Shown here one piece after another: positions 24,201 to 39,200 of a stretch of DNA of 64,000 nt (position 1 is its first letter; every line of letters begins with the position of its first letter). The translations under genes and the position numbers were made by a program. Under the pieces are notes generated by a model, which saw nothing but the letters and a program-made list of their open reading frames with translations, searched no databases and was not told the DNA's origin. This DNA comes from Sepiola atlantica. Taxonomy: Eukaryota; Mollusca; Cephalopoda; Sepiida; Sepiolidae. The stretch lies in contig OY744519.1 in NCBI GenBank assembly GCA_963556195.1, positions 102,902,500-102,966,499 of the forward strand, given 5' to 3'.

Positions 24201-27200
24201 CCTATTTCATTGGGGTTTTTTTCCATTTTTTAAGAAATGAAATATCAAATGTTGATTTTTATTTGATCTCAAAAATAAATAAATAAATCGATTACAATTT
24301 AGATCTATGCAAATATTTTAAAATGGTCATAAAATTAATAGAATTTGTGGTCAAACATTAATCAAGCTTATAAAAAGTGAGAGAATCAAAAAATTAAAGT
24401 GTTTTTTTTTCTTACTCATGTTCAAGATTTTATCAAACAAAAACCTCAAAATACACAATTTCCTTGCTCCATAAGGAGCGTAAAAATAAATATCACCATT
24501 GGACTAAACATGAGTTCACCAACATTGGCTGCCTTGCTCAAACTTTCATTGATCAACTGCGTTATAATACAGGATTCAACCATGAAGATGTCCCAAATGC
24601 AATAAGTGATTGTGACACCTGGTGGGAGAGTCAGATATCCATGCAAGCATGTCCTGATGATTGAACTGTGAAAGAATTTCTGCTCTTTCAAGTTGATGAT
24701 CATGTTTGTGTAAAGAAAAGAGGATGGAATGACTGTCAGTAGTTTTTTTTTTGTGATGGGTGGTGAAAGATGGATATCAATGTAAGAACTTTTCCACTAA
24801 CAAAAATAACAATCCTGATATGGAAGTTAGCAATGCATACATTGATCTACAGAATATGTTTATGTTCTGCACCTCCCTCTTACGTACCCGATGGAGAAAT
24901 TGTACAATCCTGATATGTAAATTAATTGTGAACACAAACCCAGCAATGAAGAGATAAAACGCATTACCAATATTGGTTACAAGTGATGTGAGGTGTGAAA
25001 ATAAAAATCTACAGAAACTGTTTCTGCTCTGGATCACTTCCTGTAACCCTGATAGGGAGATAATCAAATCAGATTTTATGCTGGTCAAGCTATGGTGAGC
25101 AACAGAACCTCAAGGAGACACTATCCTTCAAAAGATCTAACTGATGATAATGAGCAAGAGGTTGAGCAAGCCGGCGGGCGCTGTAGTTATGTAGCATATG
25201 TTCAATAAACATTTCTAACAGTAAAATTGAAAGCTCACTTGGTACATGAGACATAAAAGATCAGATTGCACATCATTTAAGTCACTGTCTGCTACCTTTC
25301 ACACACAGTGATTGGAAAATTTATTTTTTACATGATAGGTTAAAAATAAGTTTTTAAAATTAATAAAGATGGTATATGATCAAAAAAATCTAATAGTAAT
25401 AATGAAATAGCATTAGATAAAAAGAAAAAAGGGGAAAATCAAAACACATAATACAATGTATATTTCTTTTTCTTTCATTCTCAACATCTAATACCAAATT
25501 GACCGGAAATGATGTTTATATTCCCAATATGCCTGACTACACATCAAATAATAAACCTTTGTTTAAATACATTTCAAAGTTCTCAATAGAAGGTAAATAA
25601 ATCTCATCCGTCCTTATGAGGCTTACATCCGGGTACTGATATTTATTTCAGTATCTCATTCTCATTGTTACCTCTACCAAGGAGGTTATGTATACAGTCA
25701 AATTTGTCACTGTTTGTTTGTGTACAGCCTAGCGTTTATATCGCTTGCCCAATCGTCAAACTTGGTCAAAATATCGGTCACAGTGAAACTTAGAACTGAT
25801 TTAAGCTTGGAATGTCAGTCAAGAAAAAAGTAAAAGTCACACTTTTGATGATAACTTTGGTTCTGTATATCGTAAAGACTTGCTACTTGGCCCATATTGT
25901 AGCTAATGAAGTCCTGCATCTTATATGACCTATTGACCATGAAAATCTTTCATGTGCACTTCAATACATTTTTCTTATTTAAAACATTACTGTAATTGAC
26001 TAAATACATTTTTTACAAAAACTGCACCGGAATCATTTTACTATTTTTTGTCTTCAGAGATTTTTCCATTAGAATAAATCTTGGAACAAACCTTAAAGTT
26101 GTTACATTATATTTTTCCTGATTTACAAGTTTTAAATCAAAAAAACAAAGAATGTACTGACTTCAATGAGAAATCTAAGAAAAAAGTTTACCACAAAAAT
26201 CTCAGAAGAAAAAAGTTAACCAATGATTTAGACATAGTTTTCATAAGAGAAACATTCTTCATTATTTAATGATTGATTGATTATTGTTCGATTTTATGGC
26301 ATGTCAATCCTCGTTGGGTCATTGTTTTGTATACGATTGATTTTGTAGAGTAATTTGAAGAGATTTTTGTTACATACAGCATCTGGTCTTCCTAAATGGT
26401 CACTCATTCAGTATTTGGTGATCTATATGAAAATCGATGTGTCAATGTGATTATAGCTGCATATATTATTTAAATTATTTTCTCATACAAAAAATACATC
26501 TGAATCATTGTTCATCGATCTTCTATTTTCTTATTTAGTGATTTTCCTTGCACTGCAGTCAATGACTATTGGGACAAAATTTCTCCTAACTTAAGTCATA
26601 TTGAATTTAAAAAAAAAATGCTAATAAAACTTGAATCAATCGATGAGAGGATACCGTTACTATGGTTCATTTTTTTGTATTGCTATATAAAAAAGTATAT
26701 ACCCTTGATAAGTAAAAAGGTGTATAGAATAATTTAGTTTGTACTAAAACTGAAATTAAAAAAATTTAAAAATCTTAACTATTTTCATGTGAAAAGTTAT
26801 ATTTTACTGAAATTAAAAAGTAAACTTTCTTTAGAATATAAATATAAATTCATATTTCCTTTATCACAGATCAAACTAGAACTGTCTAAGTAGAATTCAC
26901 TCAGCCACGTGTGTCCAAAAGTACTAAGAGATATGGATTAAAAGGCATATTTACACAGGCAGATTAAAGAAAAGGTTTAGATTAAAATCCCAGAAGATTA
27001 CCGGTTATAAAAGAAGGCAGCAAAAGACAGAAGAGTATAGCAGCTAAAACATAGGCTAACAGCCCAAATCATTAAAAAAAATTTATAGTCTTATACATCT
27101 AAAGACACAGGTGAAAATCGTATTTCCAATTAAAAACATACATATTTACATATCAGGCAAAAATAAGTAACCTCACCAAAAATTAGGAAAAATCAAATAG

Positions 27201-30200
27201 AATTTTAATTAAAAATAAAAATCAGTTTTATCGTATTTGGCTGATCCGCCATTCATAATTACTTGGTTAAATGATAGACTGACTTATCTCACCCTACTTT
27301 ACGGCATCAATGGAAGATCAGAAAAATATGATAAAACTGATTTATATTTTTAATTAAAATTCTACTTGATAATTTTTACTACTTTTTGGTGTAGATACTT
27401 ACTTTTGCTTGATACATATTATATCAGATTTTTCCTGTTAATTTATTTGGAACTGCGATTTTTACCTGTGTAACTGCAATTTTCAGCTCTGTCTTTAGAT
27501 CTATTAGCACCAAATTTATTTTTAATTATGCTACTTACCATTGATGATAAAGTAATAATAACTTTCAGAATAAAGATCTGAAAAGGTTGGTAGCGCTAGT
27601 GTAGATCTCAAATTTAATGTCAAATCTCATAGCTGCCATTATTCAAGTAAAGAAAAAGCTACACATTTATCAAGTGATTGCCTCTAATTTTATGCACTTC
27701 AGTTCATATATTTGTATATAAGATTTTTTTTTGTTCAAATGAAAAGAAAATATTACCAGTCTCCAACAGGTGAAAATAAACGTTCGAATTTGTGTAGCAG
27801 AATAAACATTTCAAATCAATCAGAATGATGCGATATATACAAGTTCAGCATTGATATTTATTAAACATTTCAGTATTTATTTTAATTTCAAAATTTAAAA
27901 AGAACATTTTTTACAAAAAACATGTTACACAAGATAATTCAACAGGAAAAATGAAAGTATCATGACAGTAGCAGTGTCTACTATCTAATGGCATAAATAA
28001 TAAAACTATATTACACGTTATTAAATAAACATGGACTATTTTTTTTTCAATAGTATTATATAACATATATAAGCAGAGAGTGGGGAAGAGACAAAGAGAC
28101 GTGTATGCAAGTGCATTTTCCTGAGCAATAAACACGAAGTGATGAAGTCATGTGAATCTTGGATCCGATTCAGAATAAAAAAAAAATCTACAACTAACAA
28201 TATATGTTACGGTTATTGTGTTCATGCACTCTACAGATTCAGGAATTGAATAAAAACATATCAAGGTAGCCCGTTTTGGAATTTTTTTTTTAAGATGAGG
28301 ATTGATAATTGTATTTCAAAAGAATCTTTATGATGAACTGAACTCTAAGGGTTCAGTTTGAAATTTTCTACAGTTCCAGAGTTTAACAAAATTCCTAATT
28401 TGTATTATTCCGACGACTATTCTCATCTTGGTTCTTATTTTCACGTTTCGGCAGATGTAATTTTAGGTGCATCTTTACAAACTCTGGGACCTATACAGAA
28501 TTTAAAACTGAACACTTTATTTTATCCACAGGGTAGATTGTTCTCTTTCCATCAACCATGAGTATGTCGAAGTGTTAATTTTTATTTTATTCTTGGTTAT
28601 TATTGCCTCTAGTGAGGATTTTAACTTCCCAAAGACTGGAACTTAGAACTTATTACTACTGAACAGATTTATCTGTTGCCCCATGGCTCCACAGACTGAA
28701 AATTTTATCTATGTTACTTATTTTAATTTAAATTATTAAGCAAAATAGTTTACTGAGGCTTTTGTATACTGATGTGATTTAAGAAACATAAAATGCACTT
28801 AATCTTAATATGTATATAAAAGCAAATTTTTGTTTTTCTCTATCTTAAAACTACAGAGCATATTGATGTAATATTTTATATGAAGACTGTTATATAATGG
28901 TCACTTTCAGTAATAAATTTTTTTTTAAATGAAATAAAAAGCTTTGATCCAAAGATTTGTGAGGGATAAATTTAAAATTACACCTGCTGTTTAAATATAC
29001 CAGACGTTTTATCATTTCCAGAATCCGTTTAAAAAAATTCTTGATTAAATCAATAATAATCTGAGGTATTTTTTAGGCTAAATCTATTCTGTACTATAAA
29101 GAAAAGAATCATTCTTCTATAAAAAATACTGTAGTAGATTTTGATATCTGGTTTCTATGAAATTATTTCCGAGTTCACAAATCCTTTAGAAAACCATATA
29201 CTTTATTTAGACGCAAATGCTTTTTGGTTATACATGGAATGCACATATTTATAACCGTTTCAGCATATTTGACACCTGGGTATAAATGCTTTCATATTGG
29301 CATTTTTCTCTAAAATCTTAATAGAGAGAGAAAAGAAAAAAAGATATTTAACTTCGCCATTTTTACACACACTTTTGGCATATTACATTTATTTAGAATT
29401 TTTCTGTAAAATACAGCTCAAATTACTAGAAACACTCATTTATCTTGTTGAATTTTTTAGGGGGGGATCAATTTCCCACCTTTCATATTTTCGATCAAAA
29501 TTAATAGAACTTATTTATTAGCTTAAGAGAACTCTTTTAAATAAAACGTATTCAAGTTAGAAAAAAATGTATGAATTAACTCAAACTAATAGAAATGTTT
29601 GATTATAAATTGAAATGTTAAAAGAAATAAGAACCTTATAGAAGAGAGCAAATTATTTTGAATAGACATTTACTTAGGATATTTCTTTTGAAAATGTTCA
29701 GCGTTTAATTGTCACTGAAAAGCATAAAACTCTAAAGCATAAGTAAAGACAGAAATAATTTAAAGACCAGCAGAGCTTCTTTTTTTCTTAAGCAAAGAAA
29801 AAAATATTTACTTATGATTTTGACTATTATCCTCATCTTGGTTATGATGTTCACAACGTTTCAGACTTTAGAACCTTCTTCAGGTGTTTTGTATTGGAAT
29901 TGGTATCTGAAAATTTTTAACTAAACCCAACTGGTGGAGATGGTTATCATTCTTTTTTCCATGCCTTTTTAGATATCAAGTATCTGGGGTTTTTTTGTTT
30001 TTTTTGTTTTTCAGTTCCTTCAGTAAGGATGGAACAACGATCAGATAGAATTCACTCTAGAATATCTCTTATCGTAATCCATGTTGTCTTTCTGAATTTG
30101 CATTTAACTGATACTGGATATGTAAATGATATGGAATGATAGCAATCTACTCCAGTGGATTAAATAAAGGATTCAATTCGAAATTTCCAAGTTTCCAAAA

Positions 30201-33200
30201 GGCTAGAGTGTATCACAGCCGAAATATTGTGAGAAGTGCATCAACCAAGATAAGGAAAACGATCCAAAACATGTAAATAAAAACAATACATATCAGAAAT
30301 ATTGTCAAATAAACATTTTCTGCACTGGAAAACTAAGAAAATAAAAAAAGTAGGTTTTGTAATGGATTTATACAAAATTATCTTAAAATTAATAAAAGGA
30401 TCATTTTCAGTCACTGAAAAAAGCAAAATCATTACAGTGATAAAGAAAAAGAAAAGTTTTTTTTTAAATGACCAGGCTTCCAGGAAGCTGTCAGAAGAGG
30501 TAACATGTTTATGAAATAAAATGATGACTCGGTCCACATTAACATTCATGAAAATGGATGAATTTTATTCATTTTTAACTGAAAGTGTCTATAAAATACC
30601 TATTATTGCACTATTTTTATTGATACAATAAATCAAGAATGGAAATTTTAAAAACTGAACTAACAAACCAGTGAACTTAAATGATAGAACAAAAGATATT
30701 TACATTTCACTTCAACTAATTTCGAATCCATTCATTCATGTTAAATGATCATCATTGGCATAGCTACTAACCAAAGCCATATAAGATATTCATGAGAGAC
30801 ATACCCTAATACATTTTTCTAAACAAAGAAATGAAATCGCCAGTCTCTGTCATTCATTATAACAATTGATTTAATCATTAAAACAAATAAATTTGGTTTA
30901 TTTGGACTTTTTTTCTCATCTTAGATGTTATTCGCAACATTTCAGCTGATGTAATCTCCAACCTTCTTCAGGTGCATCCTGTCAGACTCATCAATCTGTC
31001 AAACTGAACTCTTTATTTAATCCACAGGGGTATTCATTTTATTCTTAGTATTACCGGTAATGAGGATTGAACCTTTAACCTATAGAAGACTGCCACTTAG
31101 AACTGATTGTTACATGGATATGTGGCACAATGGATAGAGATGTTGAGTGACAATCAGTTCTAAGTAGCAATATTAACAGACTATAAAACGGTTTGAATAA
31201 TTACAGATTTCAGGATAGTTCTACTAAAATAATCATATTTGAAAAACCAAAGCATTTGAAAAATCAAAGCACTTTAAGTTCCCAAAATACCACCATTTTG
31301 TTCGGAAATGAATATCCTTTTGCATGCATTAATAAATAATAATCCACATCATATATTTGAAGAGTTTTCAGCAAATAAAATCATAAAAATGTTAACACCA
31401 TTTTCTACCATTTGCGTCACTTTTTTTTCTAGCCCCTCCCCCCCAAAAAATGCTGTACCATTTGTCTATGGGGAATTTCATCATGAAATTTGGAAAACAA
31501 TCAGGAAAAATATCAATTTCAATTATTGTCGGGGTAAAAAATTAATTGATCCATTATTTTTTTTGTAATCTTAAAAATAAAATTTCAACATAACGTGTAT
31601 CAAACATTTTTAAACAAAATATTTTTTGTACCCCAACTAGTAAATAAATTAATCTTAACTTTTTTTTTATGCATTAAAATTATAATTTTATGTTGTTTTG
31701 TCTTTTGGTAGTAGTAATTTTGAATTACCCTTTTCAAAAGATATGACAATATTTTTTCGAAAAACGGTAATTTTAGCGAAAGTCAACAATGGCTGCTAGT
31801 AAAGATGGGTGGTTTTACCGAAAAACCGGTTTTTCGGTTTCGTCTCCATACCGAATCGTTTTTTTTTTTTAAACCGTAACCGTTCGGTATTGAGTTTTTA
31901 CTACAGTAAGCCACCATATACAAGGAAACACGGTTGAAAAGATTTTCCGATTTGAATAAAATTGAATATTACCAAAAAATGTTATATTAGTAAGAGGACA
32001 GATTGAACAAATATATGATAAAAACATTTTAATTTACTTAGCAATACACATCGACCAGAAAACTGTTTGGATAATTACAGATTTGAGGGTAGTTCTATTA
32101 AAATAGTCATATCTTAAAAACTAAAGCACTTTAAGTGCTCAAAATACCATAATTTTGTTAGAAAATGAATATCCTTTCAGGTGCATTCATGAATAATAAT
32201 ATACATTATATATTTTTAAGAGTTTTTAGCAAATAAAGGCAAAAAAATGTTAACGCTATTTTCAGCAATTTACGTCACTTTTTTCTTTGACCCCCCCCCC
32301 CTTGTTTAAAAGTCTCGTACCATTGCTGTGTGTGGAATTTCGTCCTGAGATTTGGAAACTAGTCAGGAGAAACATCACTTTTAATGTTTGTTAGTGTACA
32401 AAGTAATTCGGCTCATTAATTCTTTTGAAATTTAAAAAATAAGACTTCAACTCGACGTCGGTTGAACATTTTTGAAAAATGCATTTCAGTCGCCCAATTA
32501 GTAAGTAAATCAATCATTTTACTTTTTTATGCATTAAAATTATAATTGTATATATGTGTTCTCTTTTGGTAGTAATAATATTCCATTACCCTATCCGGAA
32601 AAAAAAAGCGTTTTCGATTTATAGTTTGAAAAACTGATTGTAGTAGCAGCAATTACTGCTATAAACACGAGGCGATTTTTGTTTATTTTCATTCTAGAAC
32701 GAATTTTAAACATTTTAAAATATGAATATAGAAAATGTTGTTACATTTTTCGTACCCAACTAGTAAATAAATTAATCTTTCATCTTTTTTTATGCATTAA
32801 AATTATAATTGTACATTGTTTTGTCTTTCGGCAATAGTAATTTTAAATTATCTTATCCTAAAAAATAGTCCTTTTTTTGAGCGAAAGTCAACAATGGCTG
32901 CTAGTATTGCTGATATAACAATCAATCAGCAGCAGCGTCTTGTAAAACTTTGTAAAATTCGTTTATAAACTTCTTTAAAAGTAAGATAAAAATACTTTTT
33001 GTGCTTAAAAAGTTAATCCTATTTGGTTCTTTTAGTTGAGTGAAAACCAGTATTTTTTAAAGTATTTTTTAATACTTTAAAAAATACTGGTTTTCACTCA
33101 ACTTTCGAACTTCTAGTAGTAATGACTTTCTAGTCGCCAATTTAAAAAAAAAAAATTAAGATTCTACTTTTTTAGGCGATTACGTGTAAACACCCTTAAA

Positions 33201-36200
33201 GTCTTGGCGAAAAAAAGAAAAAACAAAACAAAAAATAATTTAGAATTTAGAGTGGAGGATCAGTTTCGCATATAAATTTAATGTAAAATGATCTCCGATT
33301 TCCCGGCCATTCTTGCCTTTTAGTGAAATTTATAAAATAAATAATTACTCTACCATTAACTCTAGGTACGACTAACAAGCCCACCTCCTAAAAATGCCTT
33401 CTTGAACGTATCGTACCATTAACCATAAATATGAGTGGCAAGCCACCCCTAAAAAACTCCCTTAACCCTAACACTAAGTCCGAATGGCAACCTCCATCCA
33501 AAACAAAACCCCTTCCTTAACCTTATCACTAACCCTAAGTCCGAGTAGGAAGCCCTAATCCTACAAAAAAGCCCATTAAAACCACACAATCGTCTTAAAA
33601 AAATTTTTTTTTTTTTTAAAAAGCAGACGTCCATAAAAAACGCACAGGATTTATTTGCCATAGAAAAAAATTGATTAATGCCCTAAACCGCTAAAATGGC
33701 CCGGAAATGGTGAATTATTCTACATTAAATATATGTGAAACTAATCCCCCACTCGAAATTCTAAAAGAATTGTTTTTTTTCTTTCTGCTAAGTTTTCAGG
33801 GTGTTCACACTTAATTGCCCCTAGCCCTACCACTAACCTGAAGTTCAAGTGGTAAGCCCCCCTCCTCCCACAAAGATCCTCATAATCGTCTAAAAAAAAA
33901 GAAAAAAAACAAAACAAGAAAAACGTACAGGATTTATCTCCCATAGAAAAAATAATTAACTGTCCTATAATGCTAGAATGGCCTTGAAATGGGGGATTAT
34001 TTTATTTGAAACTGATCCCCACTTTAAATTCTAAAATAATTGTTTTTGTTTCTTTTTTTCTGCCAAGTTTTTCAGGGTGTTAACATGTAATTGCCTAAAT
34101 AAAAAAAGTAGAATCTCATATTTTGGGGAGGTAAGAGGGTGAGTTAGCAGAAGGTGTAAATCTACAATAATGCTAAAGAAATCTTGCAATATATTCATTT
34201 TTAAACAGTCCTAGTATTAGATTTTAGTTTCTTGTACATAAAATGTATTACAATTCAACTTTGAGTTTTCTAACTTCTTTCTTTTAATGGATTCATGGTA
34301 TTTTTAAGGTATTGCAGCATATTTATGTGCACTTAGTGCAGATTACTTGGAAACCATTAATTTCTGGAGATTTTCAGTGGCATAATCTGATTCCTTGTAC
34401 AAAAATACACTTATATGGTAAATTTCATTGCTTAATCTTGTGTTTTAACAAAGATATAACATTTTTACTGAAGAAATTAGTGTAAAAAATGTGACGAAAC
34501 GCATATGGTCTTAAAGATGGGGAAAATTTCCAATTGTGTGAGGCACAAAAATAGTCATAACTTCCTTATTTTTAGTCAGATTTTAAAAATTTAAAAAGAT
34601 TCTTTCTTAGATCATCAAGCTCTTTCTATATATGCCATTATTGAGATATTTTAAGCAATTTAAATTTTTTCATATGTATTGCTACTTGTAGGAAGAAATC
34701 TTTGTTTACAGTTTGTTTATCATTAACATTTTGAATTTTCAAATGAAAAAAAGAGAAATACGACAGACATGACATCGTATTTTTAGCATAAACTATTTTC
34801 AAATGAAAAAGAAAAAATCAAACGCGTTCCATATGTCGAAAATCTATTTGATTCAACTCAAAATTGTAAAATAATTATTTGTTTGTTTCAGAGTTATCTA
34901 AAAAAATAAGTTATTAAAATGAAATTTTTAAAAAATACTTGTAAAAGTAAATAAACGAAAAGTAGTGAGCGAGTATAAACATTTAAAAAGAAAAAAAGTA
35001 GTTGCCAATGCTAGTATCACTTTATTCGGATTTTAAAAATTATTTTAAACATTAGGCATTTCATTGTTTACTTTTGAAAAGCCACTTCATACATAAATTG
35101 TCATATCTAGAGAACTATCTCTCAACTATACCGTTTTCTCTCCCAAAAATGGGTTATTCAAAAAGTAGACTATGCAACGATTTATATTTTACTAAATTGT
35201 TAATATGGTATTTATTTAGAGTTGACAATTTATTCGAAAGTTTAATTATTAAACTTTAATCCAAGTCATGAATTCTATGACTAAAATTACCTTAAAGCTT
35301 AAAAAATGACTTTAGGTGAATTAATAATCTCTACTTTTTTTTAACCAGCCTTCCTTTTCCCTTGGCGCGGTTTTCGGGTGTACTACTAGTCTTTTACGCA
35401 TGTCTATAAAGTTTTATTACCCTATCTTAAAAACAAATATTAACCCCAACACGCACCAGTTGACAGAACTTCGAGCACACAAAATGACAGACATCCCAAA
35501 AGTCAACACCGGCAATTCGAGAAGTATATGGTGTTTAATTACGCGACAAGACACGTCTTGCAAACATTTTCACCTATTAAAAAATTAAAATTTTTATCTG
35601 TCAAATAATTTTGACAATATTTCATTTTCATCATCATTTTTGCTTAATTTTATTTGTAAAATTATTTTGTTTGTTTAAATAAATTTTCGTTTTTTAATTT
35701 CTTGCATTTCTGAGTTATATTTTAGCTTCTGATGGGTTAAAGAATTAGATAGAATGTATATTCAAACTCAGTTTTATTCTTCAGAAATCTTTCATGAATC
35801 TTTGGTCACTGTTTTAACGAGTTAACTGTTGAAAAGGTATCAGAACTTTGATTACAACAGTCAACACCTTAAAACTTATGATTCATATCATGGAGAATGA
35901 TTCAGTCACAAAATTATCGAAACAGTGGCATAATTCAACTAAACGTTGAATAATAACTAATCATCACACAAGAGAATGAATAGCTTCCATAGTAAAAAAT
36001 TTTTTTCAAAAAAACCGAAAAACCGAACCGTAAACCGAGGTTTTAAGGGAAAAAAAACCGAAACCGATACCGAAACCAAAATTTCAAAACTGCCCAACTC
36101 TAGCTGCTAGTATTGCTGATAAAGCAATCAATCAGTAGAAGCAGCTAGTTATAAACAGTTAGCTTCGTAAAATTTGTTTACGACTTTTGAAAAAAAAAAA

Positions 36201-39200
36201 AAAACTTTTTGTGCTTGAAAAAGTTAATTCTGTTTGTGGTTCTTTTATAAAAAAAATACTTCAAAGAAATACTGATTTTTAAATATACTCAACTTTAAAA
36301 CTTCTAGTAATAATTACTTTCTAGTTGCCAATTTGAAAAAAATAGATTCTACTTTTTTTAGTCGATTATGTGTGAACACCCTAAAAGTCTTAAGAGAAAA
36401 AAAAAATAGTGATCTTCCATTTCTCGGCCATTCTTGCCTTTTAGTGCAATTTTAAAAATATTTTTTCAAACTGAAAACTTGATATAAAATAAGTAATTAC
36501 TCTACGACTAACTCTAGGTTCAGGTGACAAGCCCACCTCCTAAAAATGCCTTCTCTTGAACGTGTCGTACCATTAACCTTAAATCTGAGTGACATGCCAC
36601 CTCCTAAAAAAACTCCCTTAACCGTAGCTTACGTAATATAGTAAACTAGTTTACTATTACGATGGGCACGCTTTACCCTAACACTAAGTCCAAATGGCAA
36701 CCTCCATCCAACAAAACCTCTTCCTTAACCTTATCACTAACGCTAATTCTGAGTGGCAAGCTCCCATCCTACAAAAAGCCCATTAAAACCACACAATCAT
36801 CTTTAAAAAAAAAAAAAGAAGAAAAAAAAACAGACTCCCATAAAGAAAAACGCACAGGATTTATTTCCCATAGAAAAAAAAAATAGATCAATGCCTTAAA
36901 ACGCTAGAATGTCCCGAAAATTTGTTAAAACCCCCCCTCTAAATTCTAAAATAATTGTTTTTTTTCTAAGTTCTCTCCTGAAGGGTGTTTACATGTCTAG
37001 CCCAACCACTAACTCGAAGTCCGAATGGCAAGTCCCCCCCCACCAACAAAGACCCTCTTAAAACTACACAATCGTTTAAAAAAGAAAAAAGGAGACCCCC
37101 CCCAAAAAAAAAACAAGATAAACACATAGGATTTAGCTCCCATAGAAAAAAAAATATGGTTACCTGCCATAAAATGCTAGAATGGCTCTGAAATGGGGGA
37201 TTATTTTGCATTAAATTTATATTTGAAACTAATCCACACACTAAATTCTAAAATAATTGTTTCTGTTTCTTTCTTTCTTCCAAGTTTTTCAGGGTGTTAA
37301 CATGTAATTGCCTAAAAAGGTAGAATCTCATATTTTGGGGAGGCAAGAGGGCGATTTAGTGGAAGGTGTTAATCTACAATAATACCAAAGAAATCTTGCA
37401 ATATATTCATTTTTAAACAGTCCTAGTATTAGATTTCAGTTGCTTGTACATAAAATGTATTACAATTCAACTTTGAGTTCTCTAACTTCTTTTTTTAAAT
37501 GGATACAGCATATTTATGTGCACTTACTACAGATTACTTGGAAACCATTAATTTCTGGAAATTTTCAGTGGCATATTATGATTCCTTGTACAAAAATACA
37601 CTTATATGGCAAATTTCATTGCTTAATCTTGTTTTTTAACAAAGATATATTTTTACTAAAAAATTAGTGTAAAAAACACATATGGTCTTAAAGAGGGAAA
37701 CCTATCCAATCATGTGAAGCACAAAAATAGTCATAACTTCCTTATTTTTAGTCAAATTAAATAAATTTAACAAGATTCTTCCTTAGATCACCAAGCTCTT
37801 TCTATACATGCTATTATTGAGATATTTTAAGCAATTTAAATTTTTCAAGTGACAAGAATAAAATTTTAAAATTACTTAACACTTCTACTCGGTTATGACT
37901 AACACAACGAGATAATCTACCCTAGTGGATTAAATAAAGGGTTCACTTTGAAATTCCGTATAGATTCCAGAGTTCGACATGATGTACATGAAAAAGATTG
38001 GAGGTTACATCATTCGAAATGTTAGAATAATATCCAAGATGAGAATAGTAGTCTAAATAATGCAAATAATACATATGCTGTGTAATCGAAAGAATTTACA
38101 TTCAGTAAATAGTTACAAGAAAGTCAGTTCTAATTCTGAATAGTTATTTTTATATATTTCTAACTTAGAGGGAAAACATTAAATTAAATGCTACTCGATT
38201 CCACATAAAAATAACAATTCAAAACTAAAACATGATAAATTCATATTCGTATTGCAGAAGTGGAAGGAAAAGACATTTTTGATATTGAAACCGTTTTGCA
38301 TTTTCAAAGTCACAAATATTCTATGGTTTGTCACCCACCACCCACCCACCCCCACTTCCCAATAGCAAGACAAGCAGTCACAATAGTAAATAACATTTGG
38401 ATGGAAATGACTGCCATGTCAGCAAATACACCAAAGTTGGAACAAAGAAACCTTGTAGGAAAAGACAGCTAATAGCTACATTTAGCTGTGACACATGCAC
38501 GCTTTTTTTTTTAACTAGATGATTTTCACATGTGAAAGAGAAGAACCAGGGACAAAACAAGTCAATAGTACAAGAATGACACATCAAGCAGCAACTTGTG
38601 CACAATATGAAGACAACAGAAACTGCAATATGGAGGAGACACGTCGAGCGAGGGAAGTGATTCTGTTGAGAAGTAGGTTCTAATAGCAGCACGAGTGTTA
38701 ACGGTCTAAGGAGATATATATATATATAACAGCATAGCGATGGATTGACAACCTGGAACGGTGGACAGGACTTGGTGGAGGAGTGCTGGCCCACCGAGCT
38801 CAGGACCCAACTTGGAGAAAACTTGCAGACCAGGCAGCTGTCTTCGACCCGCTTCACGAAGTGGGTCACACACAAGCAGGCAGCCCACTGTTAAAATAAT
38901 GATATGCAAATGAACAGCAGACTGAAAACTGACTTCAAATTCTTCAATAACACAGTTTTCATTCAATCCAATACAGCAGAGAGGCTGAAAGATAAGGATG
39001 GCTCGGTCCCGATTATCTGTAATACCAAATTTATCAGCTCTCTTCTTAAGGCAGATAGGGATGAGGGATAGTACAGTAAAACGCCGTTTATCTAGATAGC
39101 AGCACATGGAGATATATACACATATGTATAAAAAAATAAAAAATCTCTTATAACCAAATTTAATATCACTATGGCTCACAAAATTATTTATAAAGCATTC

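Larger units (their letters stand above)
31800..36102. mobile_element. Ac/Tam3-like hAT element, 4.3 kb, non-coding
   Basis: Begins TAAAGATGGGTGGTTTTACC and ends, in complement, TAGAGTTGGGCAGTTTTG. Both ends continue into subterminal AACCG/CGGTTT-rich stretches. It is flanked by a perfect 8-bp duplication GCTGCTAG (31792-31799 and 36103-36110). Ends starting TA(A/G)AGxTG with 8-bp duplications are typical of Ac/Tam3 hAT transposons. No ORF above about 75 codons lies inside, so it is non-autonomous or gutted. It contains another copy of repeat A. Confidence 0.87.

Noticed and set aside
30241..30549. Overlapping 102- and 70-codon ORFs on opposite strands
   Set aside because: They lie in AT-rich sequence at the edge of a fold-back element and have no recognisable feature.
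33400..33560. Interstitial telomere
   Set aside because: The CCCTAA-like units are degenerate, interleaved with other sequence and part of a dispersed repeat with several copies.
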